DNA from: Saturnia japonica
Lineage: Eukaryota > Arthropoda > Insecta > Lepidoptera > Saturniidae
Length of the DNA stretch: 64,000 nt
Reading direction: 5' to 3'
NCBI GenBank assembly: GCA_033032175.1
Contig: CM065304.1
Location: 15,500,001 to 15,564,000 of the forward strand
The notes beneath the pieces were generated by a model. That model saw only the letters and a program-made list of their open reading frames with translations, made no database searches and was not told the origin of the DNA. Within the stretch, counting starts at the first letter, position 1. Each line of letters opens with the position of its first letter. Of the stretch, positions 34,900 through 46,740 are shown in pieces. Both the position numbers and the translations under genes were made by a program.

Positions 34900-35290
34900 C
34901 CTATGGGGTGGTATACAGTTTGCCGTAGGTCGAGCGTACCCGCAAATCGTACTTCCACCGCTCCAACGCACGGTGGACAAAAATGCTTACTGTGGGTGAT
35001 CCTTAGAAGTTAGACATACGCTATGAATTTTTTGTACGACTTTTTAATATCTTTAATTATATAGTACGTATATTGATTTGATATATCTGTTATGGTTTAC
35101 TCAGCGTAAGCAATTTGAGCTCCCCAAAAGCATTTTTTTTCGAATTGATTCATCGTTATCGTCACCACTCGAGTTGTATGTTACTTTATCTTACAAAATG
35201 TATCCTATAACCTGGCCAGATACTCGTAAGATAGCTCTATAAATAAAATAAAAAATGTAAATCGGATAAGTGGTTTTCGCGTGACAAGAA
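34900..35290 (+). repeat. Dispersed repeat, family H (copy)
   Basis: Its left part shares CAAAA-TGCTTA-TGTGGGT-ATC-TTAGAAG with 59530-59570. Its middle (TTGATATATCTG, TTTACTCAGCGTAAGC) matches 5085-5170 reversed. The right part ends with AAATCGGATAAGTGG, a familiar lepidopteran repeat phrase. Confidence 0.6.
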
Positions 35291-36189
35291 CCTAAACAGA
35301 GAGAAGTTGAGTTTTATAACATAGAAGAAGATGTAACAATGTGAATAACCTTAAAACGGAGTAGGTAGTTGCAATGTAGTCAAATTAAGTAGCTTGTTAA
35401 TAATTAAGTACGTATCAATTTAGACGCGTTAGAATTCCCTGTTGGAAGTTTGATACTAATTAAGCGGTTAACATTGTAACGGCTTCATACAGTACTTAAA
35501 CAAGACGTCTACTACGTCAACAGTAATTTATCTATGCTCGGTGTACCAGTAAAAAACAGTTTGTACATAGAAGAATGTAAAGCTATAATTTAGGATAATT
35601 TGGAAAACGTTAGCAATGTCAACATTGATGTATTTTGTACACATTTATTGTTAAAGGACATGTTTTTATGAAATAACAACAATTTTATCTGTACAGTTAG
35701 ATTTACCTATTACCAACCGTTACTTGAAAGCTGGAAAAACCAGTGGAAAGTGTGTATGGGGTGCCAATTGTAACATTTACTTTAAATCACATGAGATGGG
35801 GCAGATTTCATTCGAAAATGAATATATATGTATATTTATATGTATGTATATATTATTATCAAAAAACAACAAAAATAAACAAAAACGAGGTTAGTGCAAG
35901 CAAATAAACTGTATATTAGTTTCGTGTATTGTTTTAATTTAGTTGTTTTGAAACTGGTTGAGTGTTTAATAGAATATGTGCAGGCCACCGCTTGTTTCGA
36001 ATGTGGTAAAAGGCAATCAAATTCCTAATTGTTTGAAATTGTTTGGCATTTCATATTTGATTAAACACTGGATCAAATATATGACTTTAAACTAATAATA
36101 GGAGGGGAATGGTAAGAGGCATTATCTATATTATTAAATCTGTGGGTATGTCTGTACATGTAATATTTTTTCCACATTTTCAGATGGGC
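35291..36189. other. AT-rich stretch without a recognised gene
   Basis: Nothing recognised. Confidence 0.5.
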
Positions 36190-36850
36190 ATACCATGTAA
36201 AGGACACCCTGATCACGAATGTCATAAATTTTTTTGTCTGTCTGTTTGTATGTCCGGTATAACTCAATAACGGCTTGACTGATTCTCATGAAATTTTTTA
36301 CACGGGAAGCTTATGTTTATTAGTCATGGCTATAAAACATTACATTATTGGTTTAAAAGTATTTAAAAAAATATATATATATATATTCGTTATTTCTTGA
36401 CCGATTTTGATATAATTTTTTATACGGGAAGTATGAGTTATTCCATGAATAATGGGCTATGCGAATTTTCAATAACACTTTGAGGGAATCGTAAAAAAAA
36501 AAACAACTCCTTTTTATTTTATTAATTCTTAACCGATTTTGATGAAATTTGGTATACAGGAAGCATAAGCCATTCTATAATTGACAGGCTATAAGAATAG
36601 TGGAATATATTTTAAAATTGTAAAAAAAAACACAAAATATATTTGTAATAATTCTCAACTTCTTTTGACAAAATTTCGTAGACGGAATGTATATAATTGA
36701 TTTCTTAATTGATAGACTACAAGAATTGCTAACAATAATTTCAGAAATATGTAAAAAAACATTTTTTATAATTTTTATGAAAATTAGGCTATATAAATTG
36801 TTAACAGCTAATATGAGCAAAAATAAAATTACTTGATGAAAATAATCACT
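36190..36850 (+). mobile_element. Element with ~125-bp internal tandem repeats, family C (copy 1)
   Basis: Four diverged units begin at 36277, 36399, 36531 and 36657, each with a version of GACCGATTTTGATGAAATTT, TATACGGGAAG, AT-AGTCATTCC and GGCTATA. The left flank (GATCACGAATGTCATAAATT, TTTGTATGTCCGGTAT) matches 62160-62215. The right end is eroded. The longest minus-strand frame here is a by-product of repeat sequence. Confidence 0.75.
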
Positions 36851-39135
36851 TATATATATGCATAAGAAACGCGCACACCGCTACTGTTTTATCTTGGCCT
36901 AATAAAATAATAGTAAAAAAGCGCCATCGAGTTTCTTAATTTTTTTTTTTGATAAATGGATGTTTTTCAATCCGGTGGCTGCTTTGACTTTCTTAAGCAC
37001 CTTCTCAAGGCCTAAACTAAGTAAAGTTTATTTGAATTTATTCTATTTATATAATCTGAAGTAGATCTAAAGTTTTTCTGTACGGTGTATTTTGCGCTTT
37101 TGTTATTTTTTGGACACTGTGCTTATAGTTATAATAGGGTCATCACTTTAGCATGCTACAAAAAAAAAATCTATGAGAAATAAACGAATTTTTATCATTA
37201 ACATGCGAAAACTTAAACAGAAAACTTAGTGAAATACGCATTATAAAAAAGATACGAGTAATCGTTATATTATATTACTTTTTAAACTGAATTTAGTTTC
37301 AAATGTTATGAACTATTTAAAATAAGAAATGAGTTTAAATTGAATATTTATGAATTGTTCAGATATGAGAATCTTTATTATTAAGATGACTTGTTGTGTG
37401 TAAAGACGAAGCGACTCAGAAAATACTATATAATTTTTAATGTGTTTACGTCGTTAGCGTCGCGAAGAGCCTACTAGGGTACAGCAGTAACATTTTATAC
37501 CAGACAGAAGGTCAAAAAAGACATTTTTATTGTCTCCGTTGTAAGCCGGATTACTTTAATATTCGACATGAATTTACTAAAGAAAAAGGAGTAGAAAAAT
37601 TAATTCCGAAATAGACTTCTATTTAAATACTAATAATTTAATTATGACATACATATTTAATAATTCCTTTGCGGTTTTAATATTCTTGGAATCGATATTG
37701 GTTGGGAGTTGCGACGAACATTTTTAAAGATATTTTAGGGTAACCCCTAGCTGTTCAAGGATTATTGGTACCAAGATGTTTAGTTTTGATTTTAATGTAC
37801 AGACTATAAAATATGGTCCAGTATGAGTTTTAATAGTTTTCACATGTGATCAAACGTTTCGTTTTCTTTCATACTTAACTTATACTTAGAAGTGACTTAT
37901 AACAGAAATACAGTGAAATTATAATCGACAGTTTCCAAAAGGAGACATTTTTTGATACTCGTATTTGAAAGTCTCACGAAATTTATAATAGAGCACCAGG
38001 AGACTAACTCATTGTGATCATTTTGGAGTCTAACTGTTAAAGTGACTGAGGTAAAACATTTTTTTTTTATTAAATTGCAATCTCCACTTAAGTATACCTG
38101 TATTATATATATTTACATGTATTATATGTTTTTTAAAATCATAATGTTAATTTTAATCTTTTTTGTGTATTTCATAATACAGAGAGCAATAATTTTTCAA
38201 AAACTTCCAAAATCGTGACATGTAGACATCACTAATTGTTAATTATAAAACTTCAAACACATATTATATATTTAATTTTTAAGTATATAGGATAAGTTCA
38301 CTTTATTCAGTCATATTCAAAAAAAAGAATTTAATTTACATGCTAATAATATATTTCAAATGCATAGCCATTTAGATGTAACGAAATGTAACTAAGAATA
38401 TTTTACTAATAATCTTTTATTTAATTAATTTTACGTCTTGGTAGTTTAAAATTTGCATTATGTATTTACCTACCTAAACTGTCAAATTGACAATTATCTG
38501 TTAGCTATAGTTGGGATATCGGGTCTGTAGCTCACATATGTTTCGAGATTGATCTCTATCCAAATATTTACTTCTTGAGCTTACATATAAAACATCACAT
38601 TCTTTTTTTTTTCACTGTAATCACGAATGTAATTTTTTTTTTTCTTATATTTGTCAGATTCGTAGGTGAGTTTGAAATCATAAATTTAGTTATTAATTTG
38701 TAAGTAAACAATATTAACTACTAAGACAAAATATGTTTTTATCTTGTACATTTAAAAGAAACTTAATGAAAACATCGAGACACCTTAGTATTCTGGTCCT
38801 CATTTGTATGCACATTCAGCGGTCGGTCAACGGCTAAAGGTGCACAAACTCTTCATGAATAATATAAACTATTTAAGTTCACGTCTAAAATGGAGGCGAG
38901 TTTAGGTAAAAACATTCAGGTAAATTGGATTTAAAAAATTACAAACTCTTAATAGATGCCACTTACATGCTAGTTGTATGTATTTTCATTAGCTTTTACA
39001 AATTAATTACATTAATTTGAAACAATTTGTTTATTTTTTGTAAACAGTAGGGAACATAAAGTTTAAAGTGATGTTTTAATAATTAATTTTGATTGAGACT
39101 GAAGAGAGATATAGCGTTGCCACACAACCTTTGAT
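36851..39135. other. AT-rich stretch without a recognised gene
   Basis: 2.3 kb with nothing recognised. Confidence 0.45.
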
Positions 39136-39136
39136 T

Positions 39137-39490
39137 AATAATAATCATCATCAGCATTTGAGGCTTTACAGCCGCAGGTGAGCCTTAGCTTATCTCTTCA
39201 GCTCTTCACACCAATTATTTTGAAACCCTTATGAATGCCATCCAACCATCTTAATTTAGGCTTGCCACGAGTTCTACTTCCAACATGTATTCCTTCGAGA
39301 AGTCTTTTGGGTATTCTGGACTCTTCCATCCTTACCACGTGTCCCGCCCATCGAAGGCGTTCAATTTTAATGTTCTTAGGAATATTTAATTCTTTGTGTA
39401 ACTCGTATAGCTCATGGCTGTACCGCGTGCGACATGCTTCATTATCCAACACCGAAAATGCGTCTTAGTATTTTGCGTTCGAACACCAGC
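39137..39490 (-). pseudogene. RTE/Proto2-like LINE ORF2 C-terminal end with (ATG)-like tail
   Basis: Minus-strand peptide: FERKILRRIFG in one frame, then after a shift LDNEACRTRYSHELYELHKE, IERLRWAGHVVRME, RIPKRLLEG, GKPKLRWLDGI. The WAGHV-R-M block followed by (R)GRP-RW-D is the conserved C-terminal end of RTE-like ORF2 proteins. The stop is followed by a tail with GATGATGATT-type repeats (plus strand ATCATCATC at 39144-39152), typical of RTE 3' ends. About 100 codons survive. Confidence 0.8.
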
Positions 39491-39599
39491 AGAGAATTTT
39501 TATCTTTTTTACTTGGGTGAAGATGGAATAACAGTATGGATAGGGTCAAGTAAATGCCGAGCTTACTTGACTTCTATAAAATGCCCATAAGCTTACTGC

Positions 39600-39845
39600 A
39601 CTAATGTGATGGTAAAGTTCTCTAAATGCTGGTGCCAGCCAGTCCGCTATGCCTACGTCCCCGTCATACCCCGTAGGATCTTCTGCGACCGTGCCTTAGG
39701 TGCGTTCACCGCAGATGTCAAGGGCAAAGGACGCAAGGCGAATGACCGGCGCTATAAAACCGGTCATAACTCGGCAGGGCCCACACCCGATACAAAACGG
39801 AGCGAAGCTTCACACTCGACGGTGGCACTCCTATCAGAAGGCTAA
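39600..39845 (+). other. GC-rich island with a 79-codon frame, unrecognised
   Basis: About 240 bases much richer in G+C than the flanks. The plus frame has basic and polar composition (TADVKGKGRKANDRRYKTGH) and no domain that I recognise. ATAAAACCGGTCATAACTC lies in the middle. It may be part of a retroelement, since it lies near the LINE end at 39137-39490, but there is no motif to prove it. Confidence 0.3.
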
Positions 39846-40860
39846 TCACTCACTCACTTAAAAACTTAACATGATTATGAAAAGTAAAGTAAACTTAATG
39901 GACCGGATTTGATTAATTAAATACAGAGATATTCATGAAGTTATTTAAATCACTGTAATAAAATTTGGTATTAAACAACACAATAATTGGGCATATGTAA
40001 TTACAAAACGTTAATTAGAAAAATTAGTATTTTATAAATTCTAATAAATCGTAAATATTTAACTAACACAAATGTTGAGAATATGCAAACGAGTAATTAT
40101 TATACATTAGCGGATTCAACAAAGTTTCAGTTATAAACTTACTTAAATTACATTAGATTTTTCCTCATAAGAAAGATTTACAAAAATTGTTCTGTTTTTG
40201 AACTAAATATTAACAAGTCGCAGTTATTTTAAAGAATGAGATAATTATAAAAATACGGATTAGTAACTGGAAGAAATCGCATTCGCACGTGTTTTTTGTG
40301 ACTACATTTTATTCTGATGGTGCATTAATTTTGAAATAAACAGCAATAATATCTATGTCATCTATTAATTCCAGACTAAATTTGAAATTCCTTATCTAAG
40401 GTCGAATTTCATATCTGTTGTACCCGGGAAGTATCTTATAGGTGTTGATAATCAATCAGTGAGTGTTATAAAAATTAGTATGAAGGGCTGTCTCTTTATT
40501 GCATTAACCTAATTTACACTTTAATTTTTTTACAGCAGTATCGACCTATATACCTTATAATTTTTCAATGCTGACATATTCTATATCAATTTCAAGTTTA
40601 TACCTCAGGCCATTTGCGAGAAAAAGAGCCTTGACAGACAGACATTAAATTGATCCTATAAGAGATCTGTTATTCATTATGAGGTACAGAATCTTAAAAA
40701 GTACAAAAACATAATATGAGGTTTATTTGTGACATTTATGGTTTTGCCACCATCATATAACTAAACAGAGTTCATGGTGAACATAGTTCACCTAAAAGGT
40801 TATGGTTATGGAGTATTGGGACTATCTTATAAAATTTCAGTAGGTAAGCATATCGAGTGT
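39846..40860. other. AT-rich stretch without a recognised gene
   Basis: Nothing recognised. Confidence 0.5.
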
Positions 40861-40861
40861 A

Positions 40862-41245
40862 TTGATTAGTAATATTGTTATTGTTTTGCCCTTCAAATTA
40901 GTCAATAGCTCGACCGCAGCGCCAAATATCACGTTCTGGGATAGCATAAAAACTTGCTCCATGAAAAAATATTTCGATCTACCAACTTTCATGATTTTAG
41001 AATTTGTCAATCTCATATTACATGTTATTTTATTATCAGTTAATTATTAAATTAATAAATATGATACTAATTTATGCGATCTGTCTATATTTAATTGTTA
41101 GAAAAATAAATGCTTATAATATAGTTTTACAATTAGTTTTAAGTCTCGTACTATTATTATTTTCTACTATTAGGTTCTCATGCCCATGGTATATTTTGAT
41201 TTATGTTCTATACATTACCTATTTAATTATCAAATCGGTTTAACA
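40862..41245 (+). other. Two overlapping hydrophobic frames, doubtful
   Basis: A 62-codon frame (NSSTAAPNITFWDSIKTCSM, then hydrophobic) overlaps a 79-codon frame made almost entirely of hydrophobic residues. T-rich DNA commonly yields such frames by chance. A decayed chemoreceptor-like membrane gene is possible but no diagnostic motif is seen. Confidence 0.15.
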
Positions 41246-41359
41246 AAATTACCGAGTGTATAAGAAGCTTGCAATTTGACTTACGGATTAAGGCGTGAGT
41301 AGCGGTAAAATTTGGCTTAATTTTTTTAAAAGCTTTTAATTAACTTTCAGTGTTTGTAA

Positions 41360-41610
41360 GTATGTATGTTCGGGTTAAATTTTGCAAATGAATTCTGAAT
41401 CAGTTATTCTTACCCGATTGAGATGAAATTTTGCATACACATTTAGTTTGCCTAACAATGCATGGTTAGCTAAGTGACGTCATTTTAAATCCAATATGGC
41501 AATGGCCCAAGATGGCAGACTAGTTAATTTTTGTGTTCTTCCATGATATGGGTATCAAATTAAAGGATTTGCTGAGAAGCATACGAACAAGGAACAATAA
41601 GATAACTTAG
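41360..41610 (+). repeat. Dispersed repeat, family P (copy 2)
   Basis: Matches 6430-6575 in reverse orientation. Its left part contains CCGATTGAGATGAAATTTTG, a phrase shared loosely with family C. Confidence 0.7.
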
Positions 41611-43305
41611 TAATAAATAAAAAATAAATTAGTAGTAATAAAAACATTTTTAAGAACTAGCTTTTATTTAAAGCTCTAAAAAGAAAAAAATAAAATTTAA
41701 ATTACATCAAAGTCATCAATTTATTACATTACATAATTTATATGACATAAAAACTTGTCGTAAGGTTTACTTGTGTAAATAAACAAGAATACAATAATTA
41801 TGTAACTTGATCTTTAAATAAGTAAATGTAAGATTTTTTTTAAATAAAATACATAAGTAAATCTCGTGACAAGCTTTTATATCGTATAAATTTTATAGTT
41901 ATATAAATTTATGGGTTTGATTTAATTCAAAGTTATTTTTATCTTTTTAGAGCTTTAAATGAGATCATGTTTTTAAAAATATTTTTTACTATTAATTTAT
42001 TAACTTCATAGTATCAATACAAGACTACTAGTAATCCGCCAAGACAAATAGCCTGATAATTCCTAAACCTTTAACTTTGTTTTTATAATAATAATTTCAA
42101 CGTATAAATAGAAAGTCATATATTATAATCAACGATACATTTTTTATTTCAAATAACAAATGATATTGCAATTTTATATAAATAATAGAATTAGAATATA
42201 TTTCAACAAGTCGCTAGATCGAGTTCAAGCGAAATGGTTTATTTTCGTTATCAAGGAACGTGACTGCGAAAACGATGCGGAAATGCAATTTTAATCTTAC
42301 GCTCCGCCAGAAAGCTGATTTTTAATTTAAAGCCACGTCCATTTTAGTTTTTCTCGACAAATACATAATTATGACTCTAAATTATAAATATATATTTTAA
42401 TATTACACAATAGAATTGAAAATAAATGTATTAGGAGAAAAGCTTAGCAATGTCAATAGAGGACGAGTTGCGTAATCGAATTGCGTAACTTTTCTTACAT
42501 ACGGAATGTGCTACATTTTTTTCAGCTACGATAACGCTACAGGACACCGAGGCGCTACGGTTCTACGACGTAGGCGGCTACATCAATTTATTAGGATGTT
42601 ATTTTATCTTATTTAAATAATTTTTTATAAAAAAAATAAGACATGATAAATTATTTACATTATTACATTACAATACTTAAATAAATTATTGCTAAAAAAG
42701 TATTTCATGATTGATTTCATATATCTGTTGACTAGATTATCTATTTCGTTCCAAACTAAGTTAAACTTTATGTAATAAGTATAATGGTAAATATACAGCT
42801 GATAAAATATACTATGAAGGCTGGATATGTATTTTATATAAATGCAATCTTAAAGTTCACACGGTTTACTATTCTGATCATTAGCATCCATGTGTTACAT
42901 ATTTGATTATCATTTGACTCGCTAAGAGATACTTCATATAAATACATCGAGTTTTGTATGACAAGATTAACGGAATTCGATTAGAAGGAGTAAGCGAAGA
43001 TATACGAAAATTAGTTACGTGATCAGTCAGGAAACTGATGTGTATATTTTGCTTATCTTTAACCTCACAACATACATCTCAGGTAACGAGGTTTATAAAT
43101 ACTTCCACAAATACATTCACTTAGTCACGTTGTTTGATATTTGCAAGGAAAATAACGTTATACAGTGAGTATTTATGTTTTTTTTAATATCCCTATAAAT
43201 CATTGCGCTAATATAATAAACTAAACTGTAAGCTCGCAGCACCGCACGTGTTTCAAATAAAGTTGATATAGAAATATTATAAAATAGGAAAGATTTGATT
43301 TATTG
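41611..43305. other. AT-rich stretch without a recognised gene
   Basis: Nothing recognised. A GC-richer patch at 42530-42590 has no supported frame. Confidence 0.5.
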
Positions 43306-43309
43306 TTAG

Positions 43310-43540
43310 TTTTTATTTGTAATGGATAAACTTTGGAACTACTGGACCGATTAAAAACATTCTTTCACCAATATAAAGCTACGGTATCCGCGTGTAACAT
43401 ATTATAATTTGAAAAATTAATTTATTGCTCATAAAAAAGTCGACAGTTTTACACAAAGTATCAAAATTTGTCTACACGGGTGCATTGGCGATGTTTGTCG
43501 TATAAAATTAACACGGATGAAACCGTGGGGCATAGCTAGT
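43310..43540 (+). mobile_element. Non-autonomous Helitron-like element, 3' part
   Basis: A body with GGAACTACTGGACCGATTAA and TCTACACGGGTGC ends in CACGG, ATGAAA, CCGTG (perfect 5-bp hairpin, 43512-43527), then GGGCATAG and CTAG (43536-43539) followed by T. The 5' end is not located. Confidence 0.6.
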
Positions 43541-43995
43541 TAATTATATAATTGTTGTATTTTAAGCCTAAATATTAACAAGTTATAAGTAATAGATTAT
43601 AATTTAAATAAATTTATTTAAACCTTGGAAGCACATAAACGAGTTTTTTCATGTACATATAATTTTGTATGTTAAATACATACTACACCTATGATATATA
43701 CTCACAACAAATATAAAAAAAAAAATACGTTCAACATAAAATCATTTTCTGCAAAATTCGTTTAAAACGAAAATATTTACGATACAAACGGAAAGTTGAC
43801 GAATGTTAGAAATACGACAAATAAGACCTTGCTTGTATGAAATTCACAAATTGTGTTTGGCAGGTAGCCAGGTGTCGCTACATGACCATATTCAGAATTA
43901 GCCTTGCACTACGTGACAATATGCATCTGGGATTTTACTGAAGACTTTAATAATGTAATCAAATGTTTTAACAAATATTTTAATATTAGTAGAGT
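43541..43995. other. AT-rich stretch without a recognised gene
   Basis: Nothing recognised. Confidence 0.5.
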
Positions 43996-43999
43996 TACT

Positions 44000-44310
44000 T
44001 AAACTTCAATTTTAGGAGGGATCACTTTGTTATCCACCTTAGTGTCAACATCTCTTTTTCTCAAAAGAGGGGCTAACGGTCCATCGCCAATCGCTGCTAT
44101 CACGTCAGCCTGCAAGTCTTTCGATAACTGGATATGCATCAGCTAATTCTGAAATGCGACAAATCAAAAAAGATTCCCTCTGAAGGGTTTATCAATATGA
44201 GCACGGTTATCGTAACCCAGTCAGGTACAATAACCCTACCACACTGCGTGATTACTGGATATACATCGGCTGAACTAGGAATGTGATACGCTTTACTGTA
44301 CCACTAGGGA
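44000..44310 (-). other. Coding-like segment, unrecognised, broken
   Basis: On the minus strand one frame reads ADVYPVITQCGRVIVPDWVT and runs to a stop near 44155. A second, shifted, reads QLSKDLQADVIAAIGDGPLA, then PLLRKRDVDTKVD, ending with a stop at about 44000. Both contain or adjoin a related (A)DA/V-YPVI segment, so an internal repeat of about 126 bases is present (44126 and 44252). Composition looks protein-coding rather than random. I do not recognise the family. Confidence 0.3.
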
Positions 44311-44499
44311 TGAGCGATATGAGAAAAACATCGATAAATATCGACGTTTCGATGTAACCCAAATCAATGAACTTTTTTTTTTGTACCATTTGTTTGGTGC
44401 CAAATCTAGTGTTTCTGTTTATATATTACTTACCTACGCATCCATCAATTTACAACACACAAATATTTCTCCCTAACACTGATGTACCAATGTTTCGAT

Positions 44500-44565
44500 T
44501 ACATCAACGAAAATCGACTGAATAGCGACCATCATATACCAGGTGTAACACTAGCCATAGTAGCA
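44500..44565 (+). repeat. Dispersed repeat, family N (copy 2)
   Basis: See 32570-32640. Confidence 0.55.
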
Positions 44566-44800
44566 GATGGGGATGATTATATTTATCCAGTAATGGTACA
44601 ATCCTACTAATTATCTGTTATACTAAGTATCTGTTTTTATTTTACTCTAGTTTTAATTTGACTAATCTGCAAATTTTATATGTAATAATCGTAAGGATAT
44701 TAGATCATACTAAATTTAAATAGTCCATAATATCATTAACATTAAGAAACAAATCTATGTTGCATGTTGTATGTATATCTATACCTACTAAGTTATTATA

Positions 44801-44823
44801 AGGTATACCAGAATCTCATGGAA
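44801..44823 (+). repeat. Left terminal inverted repeat
   Basis: AGGTATACCAGAATCTCATG followed by GAA. Partner at 46311-46331. Confidence 0.7.
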
Positions 44824-45230
44824 AATAGGGAAATTAAATTTTGTAGTAAGAAACACTAGGGTAATTGGAGTAAAACGTCTTGATACTTTTAATTTTTTTA
44901 TTAATATGGCCTAATATCATTCATCAAAAACATTATTTGTACTACGCTGTCAAAAAAGTACTGGCAAAAACAGCACTGTATTGACAGATGCAACTCAAAC
45001 TCCGTGCCAAAATGGAAAACAGTTATGCTAATCTAACAACAACAAAAACACAAAAAATTGAATTTTGAACAATAAATAACAAATCATCCATTCCCGGTGC
45101 TTTTTTGACTGAATGTATATACTGTAATAGGGTTGTTGGTTTTCCATAGGACTTGAGTGGTGGAGCAGACTATAAATCGAAAATGCATTGACTTGTTTAG
45201 ATAATTATATTATGATCTCGCCTCTATGCT

Positions 45231-46190
45231 TCAATAACGTGATAAGTCCGACAATTCATTGTTTTTATTATTTATATAAGTTTCGTCTAAATAAACTACA
45301 TCTAGTTTGTTAGGTTCTTGTGATTCACTGTTCTTCTTCATACGCTCTAAATATCTGATTTTTTGTATCTTGATGTCACGACGCTCCATCAAAATAGTTC
45401 TTTTTGATTGGCACTTTACAAATTCAAAGCCAATACTCTTCAGAATAAGCCTGTAAAAAATCATAAGTTATAAAATGTAGCAACGTTAAACTATAGCAAG
45501 TAAAATAAGTAGATGCATATATGTGTCACCTCAATGATTATTAGCCTCCATTGAAATCAATATCTTCCCGAAGAGTTGGGAACAATTTCCTCATGGTTAT
45601 AATTTCTTTTCGTACAGTAAAAAAATTCTTTTATTTCATTTCTGATCAATTCTAAATAAAAACTGTCTAGATTATTTTTTTTCTTTCCCCTTTTCCTCTT
45701 TTTACCAGGCGTACAGAACACATCTCCGTTTACTTTTCCTTCATTAATAATTCTTCGTATGGTAGAAGAAGAAACCCCTGTAAGTAACAGTTCAATAACA
45801 TAGAGTAAGGATAGTACACAATATAATATTACTTATTTGATTTAATCATGGGTTTTAATTTTTCTTTTAATGTACGAGAACCCTAAATAATTTACACACA
45901 AAAATGTTTGTTTGCAGAATATTAAAATACTGCCAAACCATTACTAACTATAACTTTAACACTATGATTAAAATAATAATAATTGTTTCGGTACTTAGAA
46001 AAATGTATGTATAAAATATAAAGTATCTTGACTTGTTTGTTCTACTTACCGGTGAATGTTTGAACTCTTTTTAAAATCGAAGATTCTGATTGGCCTCCGT
46101 CTTCTTCTGCACAAATCTTTTGGTATACATTGTAAACGACGTTCCTTGCTTGTGAACGTATTGGTTTTTCGACATTTTCACGAAAACTGT
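45231..46190 (-). pseudogene. DDE transposase, three putative exons, truncated
   Basis: Exon 1 (46190-46050): EKPIRSQARNVVYNVYQKIC to VQTFTG, ending before GTAAGT. Exon 2 (45777 to about 45546): after a TTACAG acceptor, VSSSTIRRIINEGKV (helix-turn-helix-like), a KKRKRGKKK basic patch, then a frameshift in a 7-T run, TVRKEIITMRKLFPTLREDI and DFNGG. Exon 3 (45450-45231): after TTTTTTACAG, LILKSIGFEFVKCQSKRTIL, MERRDI, and VVYLDETY, where D is the expected first catalytic Asp. Joining exon 1 to exon 2 keeps the frame (TFTG-VSSS). The protein stops soon after LDET, so the other catalytic acids are gone. The exon 2 donor appears degraded (GAG-GC). This order of segments matches an insect transposase family that I know only by pattern. 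Confidence 0.7.
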
Positions 46191-46308
46191 AACTTTTGAA
46201 GAAAAAAACAAAACATCTCTGCAGCGGTTGACTCAACTCGAATTTAATTTGATAGATGACAATTGATAATTGCCATATGAAAATTACAATTAATTTTTTT
46301 GTTTTCGT

Positions 46309-46331
46309 TCCATGAAATTCTGGTACACCTA
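46309..46331 (-). repeat. Right terminal inverted repeat
   Basis: Minus strand AGGTGTACCAGAATTTCATG followed by GAA. Two mismatches to the left repeat. Confidence 0.7.
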
Positions 46332-46559
46332 TAGACAATACGTCACTATGAGATCACTCAGGTTGTAAGCCAGAAACAATATATAGACGGTACAATTTTG
46401 GTATCTTTAGAAACATTGCTTATAAATTCATCATGTTAATTGAATTGTGATAAACATAATATTTCATTGAGCGCTCTTAATAAAATTATACACTGTTAAA
46501 AGAGTTAAAAACATAAACGTATAAAAAATAACAATAAGCATGTCATAAATACGTATCAA

Positions 46560-46740
46560 TCTGGGGATATTTATATACAAATAAATATATATGTAGTTGG
46601 TTTCTTGGAAACGGCTCCAACAGTTTAGATGAAACTTTTTATTGAGATAATGTTTTACATTCCAAGTTTACCAAGATAGGTTTTTTTTTTGTAAAACACC
46701 GAGTGTAGCTTGATCGCCCAGATATTTCGATAATGCGAGA
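46560..46740 (+). repeat. Dispersed repeat, family I (copy 3, longest)
   Basis: TCTTGGAAACGGCTCCAACA, TTTAGATGAAACTTTTT, TTTGTAAAACACCGAGTG, AGCTTGATCGCCCAGATATT. The first half matches 11370-11475 and the last third matches 3130-3165. Confidence 0.65.

Larger units (their letters stand above)
44801..46333 (-). mobile_element. TIR DNA transposon with DDE transposase, internally deleted
   Basis: AGGTATACCAGAATCTCATG at the left (44801) and, on the opposite strand, AGGTGTACCAGAATTTCATG at the right (46333 inward) are terminal inverted repeats matching at 21 of 23 positions. The flanks end ATA on the left and begin ATA on the right, consistent with a TA-type or ATA target duplication. The 1.5 kb between holds transposase exons on the minus strand. 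The C-terminal half of the transposase is missing, so this is a deleted copy. I place it in the Tc1/mariner-IS630 group from the DDE_3-like motif. The exact family is uncertain. Confidence 0.7.
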
